64,000 bases of DNA from Flavobacterium sp. (GTDB taxonomy: Bacteria > Bacteroidota > Bacteroidia > Flavobacteriales > Flavobacteriaceae): the NCBI GenBank assembly GCA_014379405.1, contig JACMLU010000010.1, positions 1 to 64,000 of the forward strand, written 5' to 3'. Below are positions 29,030-38,582 of the stretch, piece after piece. The position numbers and the translations under genes are program-made. Position 1 is the first letter of the stretch, and every line of letters starts with the position of its first letter. The notes under the pieces are model-generated. The model made no database searches, was not told the DNA's origin, and worked only from the letters and a program-made list of their open reading frames with translations.

Positions 29030-30028
29030 ATGAAACAAAATTTTAATTATATTGACGAAATGAAGGGATTTACCATTCTATTAGTCGTAATGGGACATTT
29101 ATTTATTCCGCATACACTTTTAGGAACAAATTACCCATGTAATACCATCATCTATTCATTTCATATGCCTTTGTTTTTCTTCTTGAGTGGTTATTTAATG
29201 GAATTAAATAATAATATTGCGCAGAAGGGAATTAGTTTTTTTGTTCAAAAAAAGATCTATTCATTGGTTGTTCCTTTCTTGTTTTGGGCACTTGTTGTAC
29301 CGATATTTTTAAAGAATACATATTCAAGAGATTTGTTTGTTCGATTAAATTTCCTCGACAATCGTTCCTATTGGTTTCTTCCAACGCTTTTTATTTTTAT
29401 GTTATTGTATTTATGTAAATATTTGATATTAAAAAAAATAAATTCAACTCATGAAAGAAATGTCAAAATAGACTATCTTATTTCGATTGCTATAGTGTCT
29501 GCTATAGCTATAATGGGGATAGCAGTGCAAGAATATACAATAGTTGTATATGGTATTTACTTAGCAATGTTCTTTTTTGGTGATGCATTTTATAAATACG
29601 ATGAACTGCGTCTTTTTTTAATACAGAAGAGTGTTTTTGGGATTTGTGCTGCTCTATTATGCTTGCTATGGAAGTTTTTTCCTTTGGAGGCTAATCATAT
29701 TGCCTGGCGCTCAATGCTCAATCTTATATCATACTTTATCACTGCATTTGCATCTGCCATAGTATTTTATAATCTTTTCACTAAATTTCTATTACCCCCG
29801 TTCATAAAACACTATTTTTCTGAAATGGGTAAAATGTCATTGGTAATATATCTTATCCCGATAATTTTGCTAAACGAAAGTTTCGTATTTCCAGAATGGA
29901 TGACTTATACTTTAATAAATATATCAGTCTTAACTTTAGGCATACTTCAGACTATTATCAGTTACGTTATAGGACGCATAGTATATGAAATACCTTATTT
30001 GCGTTTCGCGATGTTCGGAAAAAGATAA
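29030..30028 (+). CDS. Acyltransferase family 3 membrane protein
   Basis: The 332-residue integral membrane protein shows the acyltransferase-3 (OafA/WecH/OatA-like) pattern. It begins YIDEMKGFTILLVVMGHLF, with the conserved Arg/Lys-G and catalytic His, then IIYSFHMPLFFFLSGYLM and about ten membrane helices. The ATG at 29030 is preferred over an in-frame TTG at 29015. It probably O-acetylates a sugar of the repeat unit. It follows the MBOAT/SGNH pair, so the locus has two different O-acylation devices. Confidence 0.87.
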   Translation: MKQNFNYIDEMKGFTILLVVMGHLFIPHTLLGTNYPCNTIIYSFHMPLFFFLSGYLMELNNNIAQKGISFFVQKKIYSLVVPFLFWALVVPIFLKNTYSRDLFVRLNFLDNRSYWFLPTLFIFMLLYLCKYLILKKINSTHERNVKIDYLISIAIVSAIAIMGIAVQEYTIVVYGIYLAMFFFGDAFYKYDELRLFLIQKSVFGICAALLCLLWKFFPLEANHIAWRSMLNLISYFITAFASAIVFYNLFTKFLLPPFIKHYFSEMGKMSLVIYLIPIILLNESFVFPEWMTYTLINISVLTLGILQTIISYVIGRIVYEIPYLRFAMFGKR

Positions 30029-30076
30029 ATCACTAAATATTAAATATCGGGAGTTCCTCAATATTAAATCAAAAAT

Positions 30077-31612
30077 ATGCCACAAGTCCACAGAGTGATA
30101 AAAAATACCGGATTTCTTTATGCAAAGATGGGGATTACTATGTTTATATCTCTCTATACCACGCATTTGATATTAAACGCATTGGGGGCATCCGATTTTG
30201 GGATTTTTAATATTGTTGGGGGAGCGATTTCTATGCTGGGTTTTCTAAATGCTGCCATGGCTGGGGCTACACAGCGCTTTATGTCCTATTCCGAAGGGGA
30301 AGGGGATAAAGAAAAACAGAAAAGAATATTTAATATCAGTTTTATTCTGCATTTAGGGATTGCAGTTGCAATGGGCATTGTATTATTAATAGCTGGCTGG
30401 TTCTTTTTTAATGGAATATTAAACATAGCTCCTGAACGCATATATGCCGCCAAGGTAGTGTATGGTAGCCTTATTGTCAGTACGATCTTTACGGTAATGA
30501 CGGTGCCCTATGATGCGGTACTGAATGCTCATGAAAATATGCTCTACTTTTCCATCGTGGGAGTGGTTGAATCTTTTTTAAAACTAGGTGCCGCCTTGGC
30601 TTTGGTGTATTTAGCAGGGGACAAGTTAGTCCTGTATGGTGTTCTTATGGCTTGTATTCCGTTATTTACAATGACGATTATGCGCATCTATTGCCATAAG
30701 CATTACGCTGAATGTGTAATAGCCACCAGACGCTATTGGGACAAGGGATTGATGAAAGAGATGACGGGTTTTGCTTGGTGGAATTTGTTGGGATCTTCAA
30801 GCGGAATGATTTCCCAATATGGATTGAGCATAGTTCTTAATAATTTCTTTGGCACTATACTTAATGCTGCACAAGGAATTGCTAATCAGTTATCAGGTCA
30901 GTTGATGGTGTTTTCGAATACTATGATGAAAGCTGTTAATCCTATAATTGATAAAAGTGAAGGGGGTGGAGATAGAAATCTTATGTTGAATGCTACGTTA
31001 ATTGGTTCTAAATTTTCTTTTTTATTATTAGCTTTTTTTTCAATTCCTTTTTTAATTGAAACTCCTTTTATTCTTCGTATTTGGCTCAAAAATGTTCCTG
31101 AATGGACAGTTTTGTTTTCACGCTTACAATTGGGAAGATCATTGATTGAACAATTTACGGTGATGCTCGGTGGTGCCATAGCAGCTAAGGGAGATATAAA
31201 AGCTTATACTTCAATTAAAAGCATTTTGAATATTTTACCAATACTGTTAACTTATTTGTTCTTTCATTTTGATTTTCCACCTTACTATTTATATATAACA
31301 TGGATTATCGCAGGTGGTTTTTTGGGTGGTGGATTATCGCTTTATTATACTAAAAAGAAATGCGGATTAAAATATAGTGATTTTTTTAAAATTGTTTTTA
31401 TTCCAAGTTCAGGTGTTTCTATTTTAATGTTTATTGTGGGGATAATACCTCTTTTTTTTATGGCAAGTTCTCTAGTACGTTTATTATTTGTCTCTTTAAT
31501 CACCACTATGACTTTTATGCTAGCTCTATTTCTTGTCTTTTTATCAAATCAGGAAAAAAAGTGGATAGTTGGGTTAATTGTTTCTTTAAAAAACAAAATA
31601 AAGTTTGCATGA
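30077..31612 (+). CDS. wzx: Oligosaccharide flippase (Wzx-like, MATE/MOP superfamily)
   Basis: The 511-residue protein has about 12-14 predicted membrane helices. It starts HRVIKNTGFLYAKMGITMFISLYTTHLILNALGASDFGIFNIVGG, typical of polysaccharide flippases in Bacteroidota. It likely moves the lipid-linked repeat unit across the inner membrane. The stop codon overlaps the ATG of the next gene (ATGA), showing translational coupling. A second flippase gene starts at 63938 with a related N-terminus. Confidence 0.88.
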   Translation: MPQVHRVIKNTGFLYAKMGITMFISLYTTHLILNALGASDFGIFNIVGGAISMLGFLNAAMAGATQRFMSYSEGEGDKEKQKRIFNISFILHLGIAVAMGIVLLIAGWFFFNGILNIAPERIYAAKVVYGSLIVSTIFTVMTVPYDAVLNAHENMLYFSIVGVVESFLKLGAALALVYLAGDKLVLYGVLMACIPLFTMTIMRIYCHKHYAECVIATRRYWDKGLMKEMTGFAWWNLLGSSSGMISQYGLSIVLNNFFGTILNAAQGIANQLSGQLMVFSNTMMKAVNPIIDKSEGGGDRNLMLNATLIGSKFSFLLLAFFSIPFLIETPFILRIWLKNVPEWTVLFSRLQLGRSLIEQFTVMLGGAIAAKGDIKAYTSIKSILNILPILLTYLFFHFDFPPYYLYITWIIAGGFLGGGLSLYYTKKKCGLKYSDFFKIVFIPSSGVSILMFIVGIIPLFFMASSLVRLLFVSLITTMTFMLALFLVFLSNQEKKWIVGLIVSLKNKIKFA

Positions 31613-32619
31613 AAAATACAATAGCAAAAATAAAATGTCGTCTATGGGGTGAATTAGTTTTTAAAACAAGGAAAACATCACTATATCCATATATCTATAA
31701 ATCTTATTGGAATTATCTTTTTTCGGGGAATAAGAATTTTAATTACGAGCCAACAAAAGAAATGTATTACGCTGCATGGCCAAATCAAGGTGCAGGTATT
31801 GGACATCAAATTGATGTGTGGTGTCATGGGGTTTTCATCTCAAAAGATTGGGGACTTAAATTTGCTTATCTACCATTTTCAAAAGAAAAATGGGATATTT
31901 TTCTAGGCTTTGGGGAAGACGAGATTTCTGTAAAAGAATTACGGCAAAAAAAATATAAAATTCGTACACTTCCATATTTCAATGTTGATGATTTGGATAG
32001 CGTTAAACTTAACAAGCAGATAATTGCATCATATCAAGGGGAAAAAATAGTTTTTATCGCAGAAGTTGACCAGCCTTATAGCTATTCAGCTGATGAAAAA
32101 GCAAATTTTATAAGAGATAAGTTTATATCTGCTTCGTCGAGAGTAAATGATAAGGTATTATATGATAGAAAAAATTATAATATAGCAGTACATATTAGAA
32201 GAGGTGATATTATGGCTGATTTCAACAATCCAAATTTAACTATGCGTTTTCTAAACAACGATTATTATGACAATGTACTTAAGCAAGTTGTTGAAAATAT
32301 AATAACCGACAAACCAATAAATATATATATATATTCACAAGGTAAACCAGGAGATTTTACAGAATTTAATAAATATAAAAATCTTATTTGGTGTCTTGAC
32401 GTAAGTACGCAAAACTCCTTTGCTAATCTAGTATATGCTGATGTCATTATAACAAGTAAAAGTTCATTTTCATACGACCCTGCACTCATAAGCGATGGAA
32501 TTAAGTTATGTCCTAAGACTTTTTGGATTCCGTATCCCGAAAGAAAAGAATGGATACTTTGTGACGATGATGGAACTTTTGATGTAGACAAATTGAAAGT
32601 TTTGTTTAAAAGGGACTGA
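31609..32619 (+). CDS. Fucosyltransferase-like glycosyltransferase (HxRRGD motif)
   Basis: The 336-residue protein carries VHIRRGD (H195-D200), the GDP-fucose binding motif shared by alpha-1,2- and alpha-1,6-fucosyltransferases and relatives. It also has PNQGAGIGHQIDVWCHGV near residue 58 and a C-terminal LVYADVIITSKSSFSYDPALIS, which resembles the SSFS / ASS end motif of these enzymes. Given the GDP-L-fucose genes upstream it is the best candidate for adding fucose to the repeat unit. The ATG overlaps the wzx stop; an upstream frame extension overlapping wzx is unlikely to be used. Linkage type cannot be predicted. Confidence 0.72.
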   Translation: MKNTIAKIKCRLWGELVFKTRKTSLYPYIYKSYWNYLFSGNKNFNYEPTKEMYYAAWPNQGAGIGHQIDVWCHGVFISKDWGLKFAYLPFSKEKWDIFLGFGEDEISVKELRQKKYKIRTLPYFNVDDLDSVKLNKQIIASYQGEKIVFIAEVDQPYSYSADEKANFIRDKFISASSRVNDKVLYDRKNYNIAVHIRRGDIMADFNNPNLTMRFLNNDYYDNVLKQVVENIITDKPINIYIYSQGKPGDFTEFNKYKNLIWCLDVSTQNSFANLVYADVIITSKSSFSYDPALISDGIKLCPKTFWIPYPERKEWILCDDDGTFDVDKLKVLFKRD

Positions 32620-32679
32620 ATTATTTAGAGTAAATATAAATTGATAAGTAAATACTTCTTCTATTAATAACTTTGATCA

Positions 32680-33669
32680 ATGAATTATATATATAGTTTC
32701 TCATTAAGAGCGTTACGTAAGTTGTGTTCTAGAACGCCATTGTATTATAAAACGCCTACTATAGGCGAAGAAATGAACTTTGATAAAGTTTCAGGAATGA
32801 TATATGATTTACTTATGTCAGATAAGCCATGTATGATAGCGCGTTTCGGAGATGCAGAATTAGAGCTATCCGTTAACAGTATTTTTGTTGCGGACAGGCA
32901 TCATAGTATAATTAAATATATTACTGGAAGGCAGGAACAGTGGTGGTGGAACGAATATTTTATAAAAACATTTAGTGAACTATTTAAACCTATCACGACT
33001 GACTATATTATAATGTTTGGAAAATTAATGATTGAAAGCTCTGAATATCTGGATATACAGGCAATTTGGGGAACTCAATATAGAAATTTGGATTACATAA
33101 AAGATAAAATCAAGGATACACCCAAAGTTGGTCTCTTGACATTGGAGCCATATTGGGCAAATAATCCATGGACAAGCGCTTTGAAAGGTAAAAAAGTTTT
33201 GGTCATAAGTATGTTTGACGATTTGATAAAAAAGCAATATGAAGAAAATAGAACAAAACTATTTAATAATCCAGAAATACTTCCCGAATTTGAATTAAAA
33301 ACAATGAAAGCCTTAAGTTATTCTGATTATACTTCTGATAAATTTTCATCGTGGTTTGATGCTGTACAATGGATGAAAGATGAGATTGATAAAATAGATT
33401 ACGACGTATGTCTTATTAGTTGTGGACCTCCGGGATTTCCAATTGCTGCCCATGTGAAAAAAATGGGAAAAAAGGCTGTTCATTTGGGAGGTGCCTTGCA
33501 ATTGCTTTTTGGCATCAAAGGCAAACGTTGGGAAGATTCTAATTATGGAATTGAAGAATTTGGAGTACAAAATAAATATAAAGAATTATTCAACGAATAT
33601 TGGATAAGACCAGATGAGGCTCACACTCCAGCAATATCAAAAGGAATTGAAGGTGGATGTTATTGGTAG
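32680..33669 (+). CDS. GT-D fold-like putative glycosyltransferase, paralogue A
   Basis: This 329-residue protein shows CMIARFGDAELEL (D58-A59-E60), which matches the DxE metal-binding motif of the GT-D fold family (DUF1792). It then has VCLISCGPPGFPIAAHVKKM, GKKAVHLGGALQLLFGIKGKRW, and the C-terminal GGCYW. It has a clear paralogue at 39343-40227 with the same block order and the same last three residues (CYW). I infer a sugar transferase role from the motif and the neighbourhood. The family has few characterised members, so the substrate is open. Confidence 0.65.
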   Translation: MNYIYSFSLRALRKLCSRTPLYYKTPTIGEEMNFDKVSGMIYDLLMSDKPCMIARFGDAELELSVNSIFVADRHHSIIKYITGRQEQWWWNEYFIKTFSELFKPITTDYIIMFGKLMIESSEYLDIQAIWGTQYRNLDYIKDKIKDTPKVGLLTLEPYWANNPWTSALKGKKVLVISMFDDLIKKQYEENRTKLFNNPEILPEFELKTMKALSYSDYTSDKFSSWFDAVQWMKDEIDKIDYDVCLISCGPPGFPIAAHVKKMGKKAVHLGGALQLLFGIKGKRWEDSNYGIEEFGVQNKYKELFNEYWIRPDEAHTPAISKGIEGGCYW

Positions 33670-33795
33670 TATATTAATATGAGATGTTTAGATAGTTTTT
33701 TACTGTTTTTCCATTATTTCTTTGCACTCATATCAGATTATGCGCGATTGATGTTGAAGGCGCTTGTTATTGGTGAAGTAAATTAATAAATAGAT

Positions 33796-35010
33796 ATGCA
33801 TATTGTAATAGTTTCCCCATCTGACAAATCTTTTATTGCTGAATTTTTGTCAAATTATGATGAGAAGAATTTGCCAAATGGTTTTTATGGTGCTCCTTTT
33901 ATTGGCACAATTATTAAAGAACTTTTAGCTCAGAATTACAAAGTAACAGCTATTACAACAACAGTAGCCATCGACAATGATTATTGTGTAAAGTCGTTTT
34001 CAAATGATAACTTTACGTGGGTAGTTGTGCCCTCAAGACCACGATCGGTTCGTATGAATGGATATAAAATAGGACGAATTCTTGATCTGTATTATTTTGA
34101 AATTAAGCAATTAACTAGACAAATACAAATAGTTAAACCTGATTTTGTTCATGCACATTGGTCTTATGAATTTGCTGCTGCGGCCATAAAAGCAGGTTTT
34201 CCTTTTTTGGTGACTGTTCATGATAATGCTTTTCAGGTTTTTAAATTTTTTAAAAAGGGCTTTTGGTTTGGGCGTTTGTTGATGGCTCAAATTAACTTAA
34301 GAAAAATTAAGTACGCATCAACAGTTTCTCCTTATATGGAATCTTATGTTAAAAGTAGTTGTGAAAAAGTCGAGATAATACCTAATCCAGTAGCTATTGA
34401 CATGACTTTTGTAGATATAGAAACAGCTTTGCAATTAAAAGTTTCTACAATCTCAAAACCCAAAATAATTATGATTAATAATGGCTGGGATATGCGAAAA
34501 AATGGGTTGAATGGGTTGTTGGCATTTAAACAAATAAAGGAACAATTACCAGAAGCAACACTACATTTATTTGGTCATGGATCTGAACAGGATGGTGCAG
34601 CCTTTCAGGATGTACAAAAACTTAAAATAGAAAACGTGTTTTTTTATGGAGCTGTTCCTCATTCACAGTTAATTGAGATACTTAGGCAGTCGCACTTTAT
34701 GTTACATCCTGCTTTAGAGGAATCTTTTGGGGTGGTTTTAATTGAAGCGCAAGCTAATGGAGTGCCTGTCATTGGAGGGATGTATTCTGGAGCAGTGCCT
34801 TGGGTAATTGATAATCCGGCACTTTTGGTTAATGTTGAAAATCCAAATGAAATCAGTACTTGTGCACTAGAATTATTAGGTAATAAAGAGGCGTATAAAG
34901 AAGCGGTATTATCGGGTTATAAAAATACTTGCAACCGATTTTCAACAAAAGAAGTGGTTGAACAATATATAAACTATTATGAACTTATTATCGGTAATTG
35001 GAACTCATAG
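33796..35010 (+). CDS. Glycosyltransferase family 4 protein
   Basis: The 404-residue protein has a GT-B fold layout. The N-terminal part has PDFVHAHWSYEFAAAAIKAG, and the C-terminal donor-binding part has NGWDMRKNGLNGLLAFKQI, LHLFGHGSEQDG and HPALEESFGVVLIEAQANGVP, with the E-x7-E motif of retaining GT4 enzymes. It acts on the cytoplasmic side on the lipid-linked repeat unit. Donor and linkage are unknown. It lies in its own segment, with 126 and 177 non-coding bases on its sides. Confidence 0.88.
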   Translation: MHIVIVSPSDKSFIAEFLSNYDEKNLPNGFYGAPFIGTIIKELLAQNYKVTAITTTVAIDNDYCVKSFSNDNFTWVVVPSRPRSVRMNGYKIGRILDLYYFEIKQLTRQIQIVKPDFVHAHWSYEFAAAAIKAGFPFLVTVHDNAFQVFKFFKKGFWFGRLLMAQINLRKIKYASTVSPYMESYVKSSCEKVEIIPNPVAIDMTFVDIETALQLKVSTISKPKIIMINNGWDMRKNGLNGLLAFKQIKEQLPEATLHLFGHGSEQDGAAFQDVQKLKIENVFFYGAVPHSQLIEILRQSHFMLHPALEESFGVVLIEAQANGVPVIGGMYSGAVPWVIDNPALLVNVENPNEISTCALELLGNKEAYKEAVLSGYKNTCNRFSTKEVVEQYINYYELIIGNWNS

Positions 35011-35187
35011 TGGTTTTTAGAGCAAGCAGAGAAATTATTCTAAATTTAAGATTTTGTTTTTATTAGAAAAATATAAAACATATACTTTTACAAGTTTTGT
35101 AGTTATCAAAAATATATCTGTTAAAAAAATACATTCTGGTAATTCAGTGAGTTTGTAAATAAATTTAGATAAAGCTATAAATTAATA

Positions 35188-36462
35188 ATGACATCCAAAA
35201 CAAAAAAGGGTTTGCCTATAATGATGGTTATTTTGACTGTTATTTCTGTAAATTCATGGTCTGAATTTCCGATTGGGAATACTTATACTGATTGGCTCGT
35301 GTATTTGATTATCACGTTTTTATTTTTATCACAAAAGAAATATTGGTTTGATAAATCCAATACAGCTAATTTTAATTTTGTAAGATTGTACTTAGTTTGG
35401 GTTCTGTGTTGTTTTGTAAGAGGAATCTTTGTGGCGGAATATTATTGGGATTATAAAAATTTGATTACGGGAGGTTATGCTTTGTTTTTGGTTTATTCCA
35501 TTTATATTTTTAGTAATCCAAATATTGTGCAGTGTATTTTGCGAACATGGTTACAGTATGCTTTTCCTTTATTCCTAGTGTTTTTTTTACTTATTGGAAC
35601 CGATATTTATGGGTTTTATTTAATTCCAATAAGTTTCTTGGCTCTTTTTTTACCTGTTGTCAACTTCAAGTGGAAGATGATTATTGTTGGAGTTTCTTTG
35701 TTTGTTATTGTTGCTAGTCTAGAAGCGAGAACCAATGTTGTAAAATTTATTATGCCTGCCCTTTTCTCATTGCTCTTTTATTTTAAAAAGCTTTTAAAAT
35801 CAAAATGGCTTAGTGTAATTCATGTTTTTATTTTTGTCTTACCTATTATGCTTCTTGTTTTGGCAATTAACGATACGTTTAATGTTTTTGAAATGGATAA
35901 ATATATTTCAACCAAATCTAACACAGTTGTCTTGAATTCACTAGGGGCTGATGAGGATTTATTAGGGGATAGTCGTTCTTTTCTATATCAAGAGGTGATT
36001 TCTTCGGCCATAAAAAATGATTATGTTTTATTTGGGAGAACCCTGGCGAGAGGTAACGATTCCGTTGCTTTTGGTTCTCATGAAGCTGAGGAATTAAGAA
36101 CCTTTAGATATGAACGTTATAGTAACGAAGTGTCAATTTTAAATGTATTTACTTGGACTGGTTTGATAGGCATTGTACTTTATTTTTTCATTTTTTTCAA
36201 AGCCACACATCTTGCAATCGCGAATTCAAATAGTTATTTTTTAAAGATTATAGGATTATATGGATCGTTCCGTTGGCTAACTGCTTGGGTTGAAGATTTC
36301 AATCGATTTGATATTATGAATGTCTTTATTTGGATTGTTATTGCCATGTGTTATTCTAAACAATTTAGGGAAATGTCAGACCGTGATTTTGCAATTTGGT
36401 TGAATGGTATATTTAAAAAAAAACGATTGCATCCTATAAAATCTAAACATATAACAACCTAA
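35188..36462 (+). CDS. wzy: Putative O-antigen/capsule polymerase (Wzy-like)
   Basis: This 424-residue, strongly hydrophobic protein has around 10-11 membrane helices and a periplasmic loop (about residues 235-315) with GDSRSFLYQEVISSAIKNDY and RYSNEVSILNVFTWTGLIG, which resembles the large loop and following helix of Wzy polymerases and O-antigen ligases. Wzy proteins share little sequence, so the call rests on topology and position between flippase and transferases. A ligase is the main alternative. It is the only such protein in the window. Confidence 0.65.
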   Translation: MTSKTKKGLPIMMVILTVISVNSWSEFPIGNTYTDWLVYLIITFLFLSQKKYWFDKSNTANFNFVRLYLVWVLCCFVRGIFVAEYYWDYKNLITGGYALFLVYSIYIFSNPNIVQCILRTWLQYAFPLFLVFFLLIGTDIYGFYLIPISFLALFLPVVNFKWKMIIVGVSLFVIVASLEARTNVVKFIMPALFSLLFYFKKLLKSKWLSVIHVFIFVLPIMLLVLAINDTFNVFEMDKYISTKSNTVVLNSLGADEDLLGDSRSFLYQEVISSAIKNDYVLFGRTLARGNDSVAFGSHEAEELRTFRYERYSNEVSILNVFTWTGLIGIVLYFFIFFKATHLAIANSNSYFLKIIGLYGSFRWLTAWVEDFNRFDIMNVFIWIVIAMCYSKQFREMSDRDFAIWLNGIFKKKRLHPIKSKHITT

Positions 36463-36469
36463 AGTTCCA

Positions 36470-37303
36470 ATGACAAATAGCATATTCATTGCCGTTCTAC
36501 TTACCTGCCACAATCGAAAAGAGAAGACCCTTGCTTGTTTAAAGGCATTGTATCAATGTGATGTTCCAGAAAATTATATTTTTGAAGTGTTTTTAGTAGA
36601 TGATGGATCTACCGATGGCACTTCGGAAGTGATTGGACACAAATTTCCTCTTGTAAATTTAATTCAAGGAGATGGAAATCTCTATTGGAACCGAGGTATG
36701 CATTTGGCTTGGGAAATAGCTTCAAAAGCCAAAGACTTTGATTATTATTTATGGTTAAATGACGATACTTTTTTGACAAAAGAAGCTTTTCATACTTTGT
36801 TAAGTCAAACTTTTGCCAAAGCCATAGTTTGTGGTGCAACCCAATCTAAAGCCACCCATGAAATAACGTATGGCGGATTCGGAAAAAATCCTGACCGATT
36901 GATTGCTCCCGATGGCAGTTTTCAGGAATCTGATTATTGCAATGGCAATTGTGTGTTGATACCCAGGGCAGTGTTTAAAGTCTTGGGCAATCTAGATCCT
37001 GTTTTTCATCATGCAGTTGGGGATTTTGATTATAGCGGACGGGCAAAAAAAATGGGGATCGAATTGTTTGTGGCTCCTCAATTTATAGGTACGTGTGAGA
37101 GTCACGATTCCGTTCCCAAATGGAGATCTCCATCAGTTAGTATTGTTGCCAGATTAAAAAGCTTGTATTCAGCTTCTAGCGGATGTTATCCTCCGGAATT
37201 TTTTGTATTTGAGAAAAGGCATAATGGATTTTTTATGGCTGTTTTTCATTATTTCTCAACACATTTAAGAGCTATTATTCCTCAATTATGGAAAATAGAT
37301 TGA
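36470..37303 (+). CDS. Glycosyltransferase family 2 protein
   Basis: The 277-residue protein has the GT-A layout of family 2: VLLTCHNRKEKTLACLKAL, FLVDDGSTDGTSEVI, GDGNLYWNRGMHLAWE, and the metal-binding LWLNDDT. The conserved GNLYWNRGM segment is typical of rhamnosyl- or related transferases of this family. It begins 8 bases after the polymerase-like gene and probably shares its transcript. The acceptor and donor are unknown. Confidence 0.9.
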   Translation: MTNSIFIAVLLTCHNRKEKTLACLKALYQCDVPENYIFEVFLVDDGSTDGTSEVIGHKFPLVNLIQGDGNLYWNRGMHLAWEIASKAKDFDYYLWLNDDTFLTKEAFHTLLSQTFAKAIVCGATQSKATHEITYGGFGKNPDRLIAPDGSFQESDYCNGNCVLIPRAVFKVLGNLDPVFHHAVGDFDYSGRAKKMGIELFVAPQFIGTCESHDSVPKWRSPSVSIVARLKSLYSASSGCYPPEFFVFEKRHNGFFMAVFHYFSTHLRAIIPQLWKID

Positions 37304-37496
37304 ATATCGCTATTGGCAGTGTGAGTAAATTAGCAATTGAAGAATAAATTGTGGGATACTATAACAGACTTACAAAAAATTGTTTGGAATACCATAGTTT
37401 TAAAGTATGGAATTTTGATAACTTAAATAATAATAATAATAGAGTGAAATACTTTGCTTTGAAAAATTCTACATTGTAAAACACATCAAATTGTCT

Positions 37497-38579
37497 ATGA
37501 TACCTGTAACAAAACCTTTTTTACCGCCTTTGGAAGATTATCAAAAACTCCTACAGGGCATTTGGCAACGCCAATGGCTGACCAATATGGGGCCTTTAGC
37601 AAGTGAGCTAGAAATGCAACTCAAAGCACATTTAAATGTCAATCATCTTCTATATGTGACCAATGGTACCATCGCCCTCCAAATGGCTATTAAGGCTTTG
37701 GGAATCATGGGAGAAATTATCACTACTCCTTTTTCATTCGTAGCGACAACTTCCAGTATTGTTTGGGAAGGTTGTACTCCCGTATTTGTGGATATAGATT
37801 ATAAGACACTGAATATAAATGCTGCTAAAATTGAGGAAGCAATAACCGATAAGACTCAAGCCATATTGGCTACTCATGTTTACGGAAATCCGTGTGATGT
37901 TGTAACTATAGAAAAAATTGCTAAAAAACACAACTTAAAGGTTATTTATGATGGAGCGCATGCCTTTGGAGTAGAAGTAAATGGAAAATCTATTTTTAAT
38001 TATGGCGATATTTCCATCTGCTCCTTGCATGCAACTAAATTATATCACTCCATAGAAGGAGGTTTGATTATAACTGAAAATGCAGCAATATTGAAAAAAC
38101 TGGCTTCTATCCGTAATTTTGGCATTGCTGGTTTTGATTCATTTGATGAATTGGGGATTAATGGTAAAAATTCCGAATTTCACGCAGCAATGGGATTGAT
38201 AAATTTGAAATACATTCAGGCTATTCATGATAAAAGGAAAAAATTAACTGAACGTTACAATATTCTATTACAAAATTTTAAGGCTTACCAGCCTTTATGG
38301 TATCTCGGTTCCAGGGAAAATTACGCCTATTATCCTTTGGTTTTAGAGAGTGAAGAATTGCTGTTGAAGACAAAAGCATTGTTAGACGGATACGAAATTT
38401 TTACCCGTCGTTATTTTTACCCTTCCCTGGCCAATACATTGCCCTATGTGGAACCAAAGGATTTAGAAGTGACTGATGAAGTGTCTAAGCGTGTGTTATG
38501 CTTGCCGTTATACTATGATTTAACGCTAGAAGAAGTCGATTTGATTTGCCGTTTAATGATGAGAGTTCAAAATAATTAA
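37497..38579 (+). CDS. DegT/DnrJ/EryC1/StrS-family sugar aminotransferase
   Basis: This PLP-dependent aminotransferase places an amino group on a nucleotide-linked keto sugar. From the ATG at 37497 it has 360 residues; an in-frame TTG two codons upstream is less likely. Key parts are VTNGTIALQMAIKALG, TTPFSFVATTSSIVWEG, YDGAHAFGV and the PLP lysine in CSLHATKLYHSIEGG (K181). It is followed after 3 bases by a PglD/NeuD-like acetyltransferase, so the pair probably makes an N-acetylated amino sugar. No partner 4,6-dehydratase of the PglF type is in the window. Confidence 0.9.
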   Translation: MIPVTKPFLPPLEDYQKLLQGIWQRQWLTNMGPLASELEMQLKAHLNVNHLLYVTNGTIALQMAIKALGIMGEIITTPFSFVATTSSIVWEGCTPVFVDIDYKTLNINAAKIEEAITDKTQAILATHVYGNPCDVVTIEKIAKKHNLKVIYDGAHAFGVEVNGKSIFNYGDISICSLHATKLYHSIEGGLIITENAAILKKLASIRNFGIAGFDSFDELGINGKNSEFHAAMGLINLKYIQAIHDKRKKLTERYNILLQNFKAYQPLWYLGSRENYAYYPLVLESEELLLKTKALLDGYEIFTRRYFYPSLANTLPYVEPKDLEVTDEVSKRVLCLPLYYDLTLEEVDLICRLMMRVQNN

Positions 38580-38582
38580 AAT

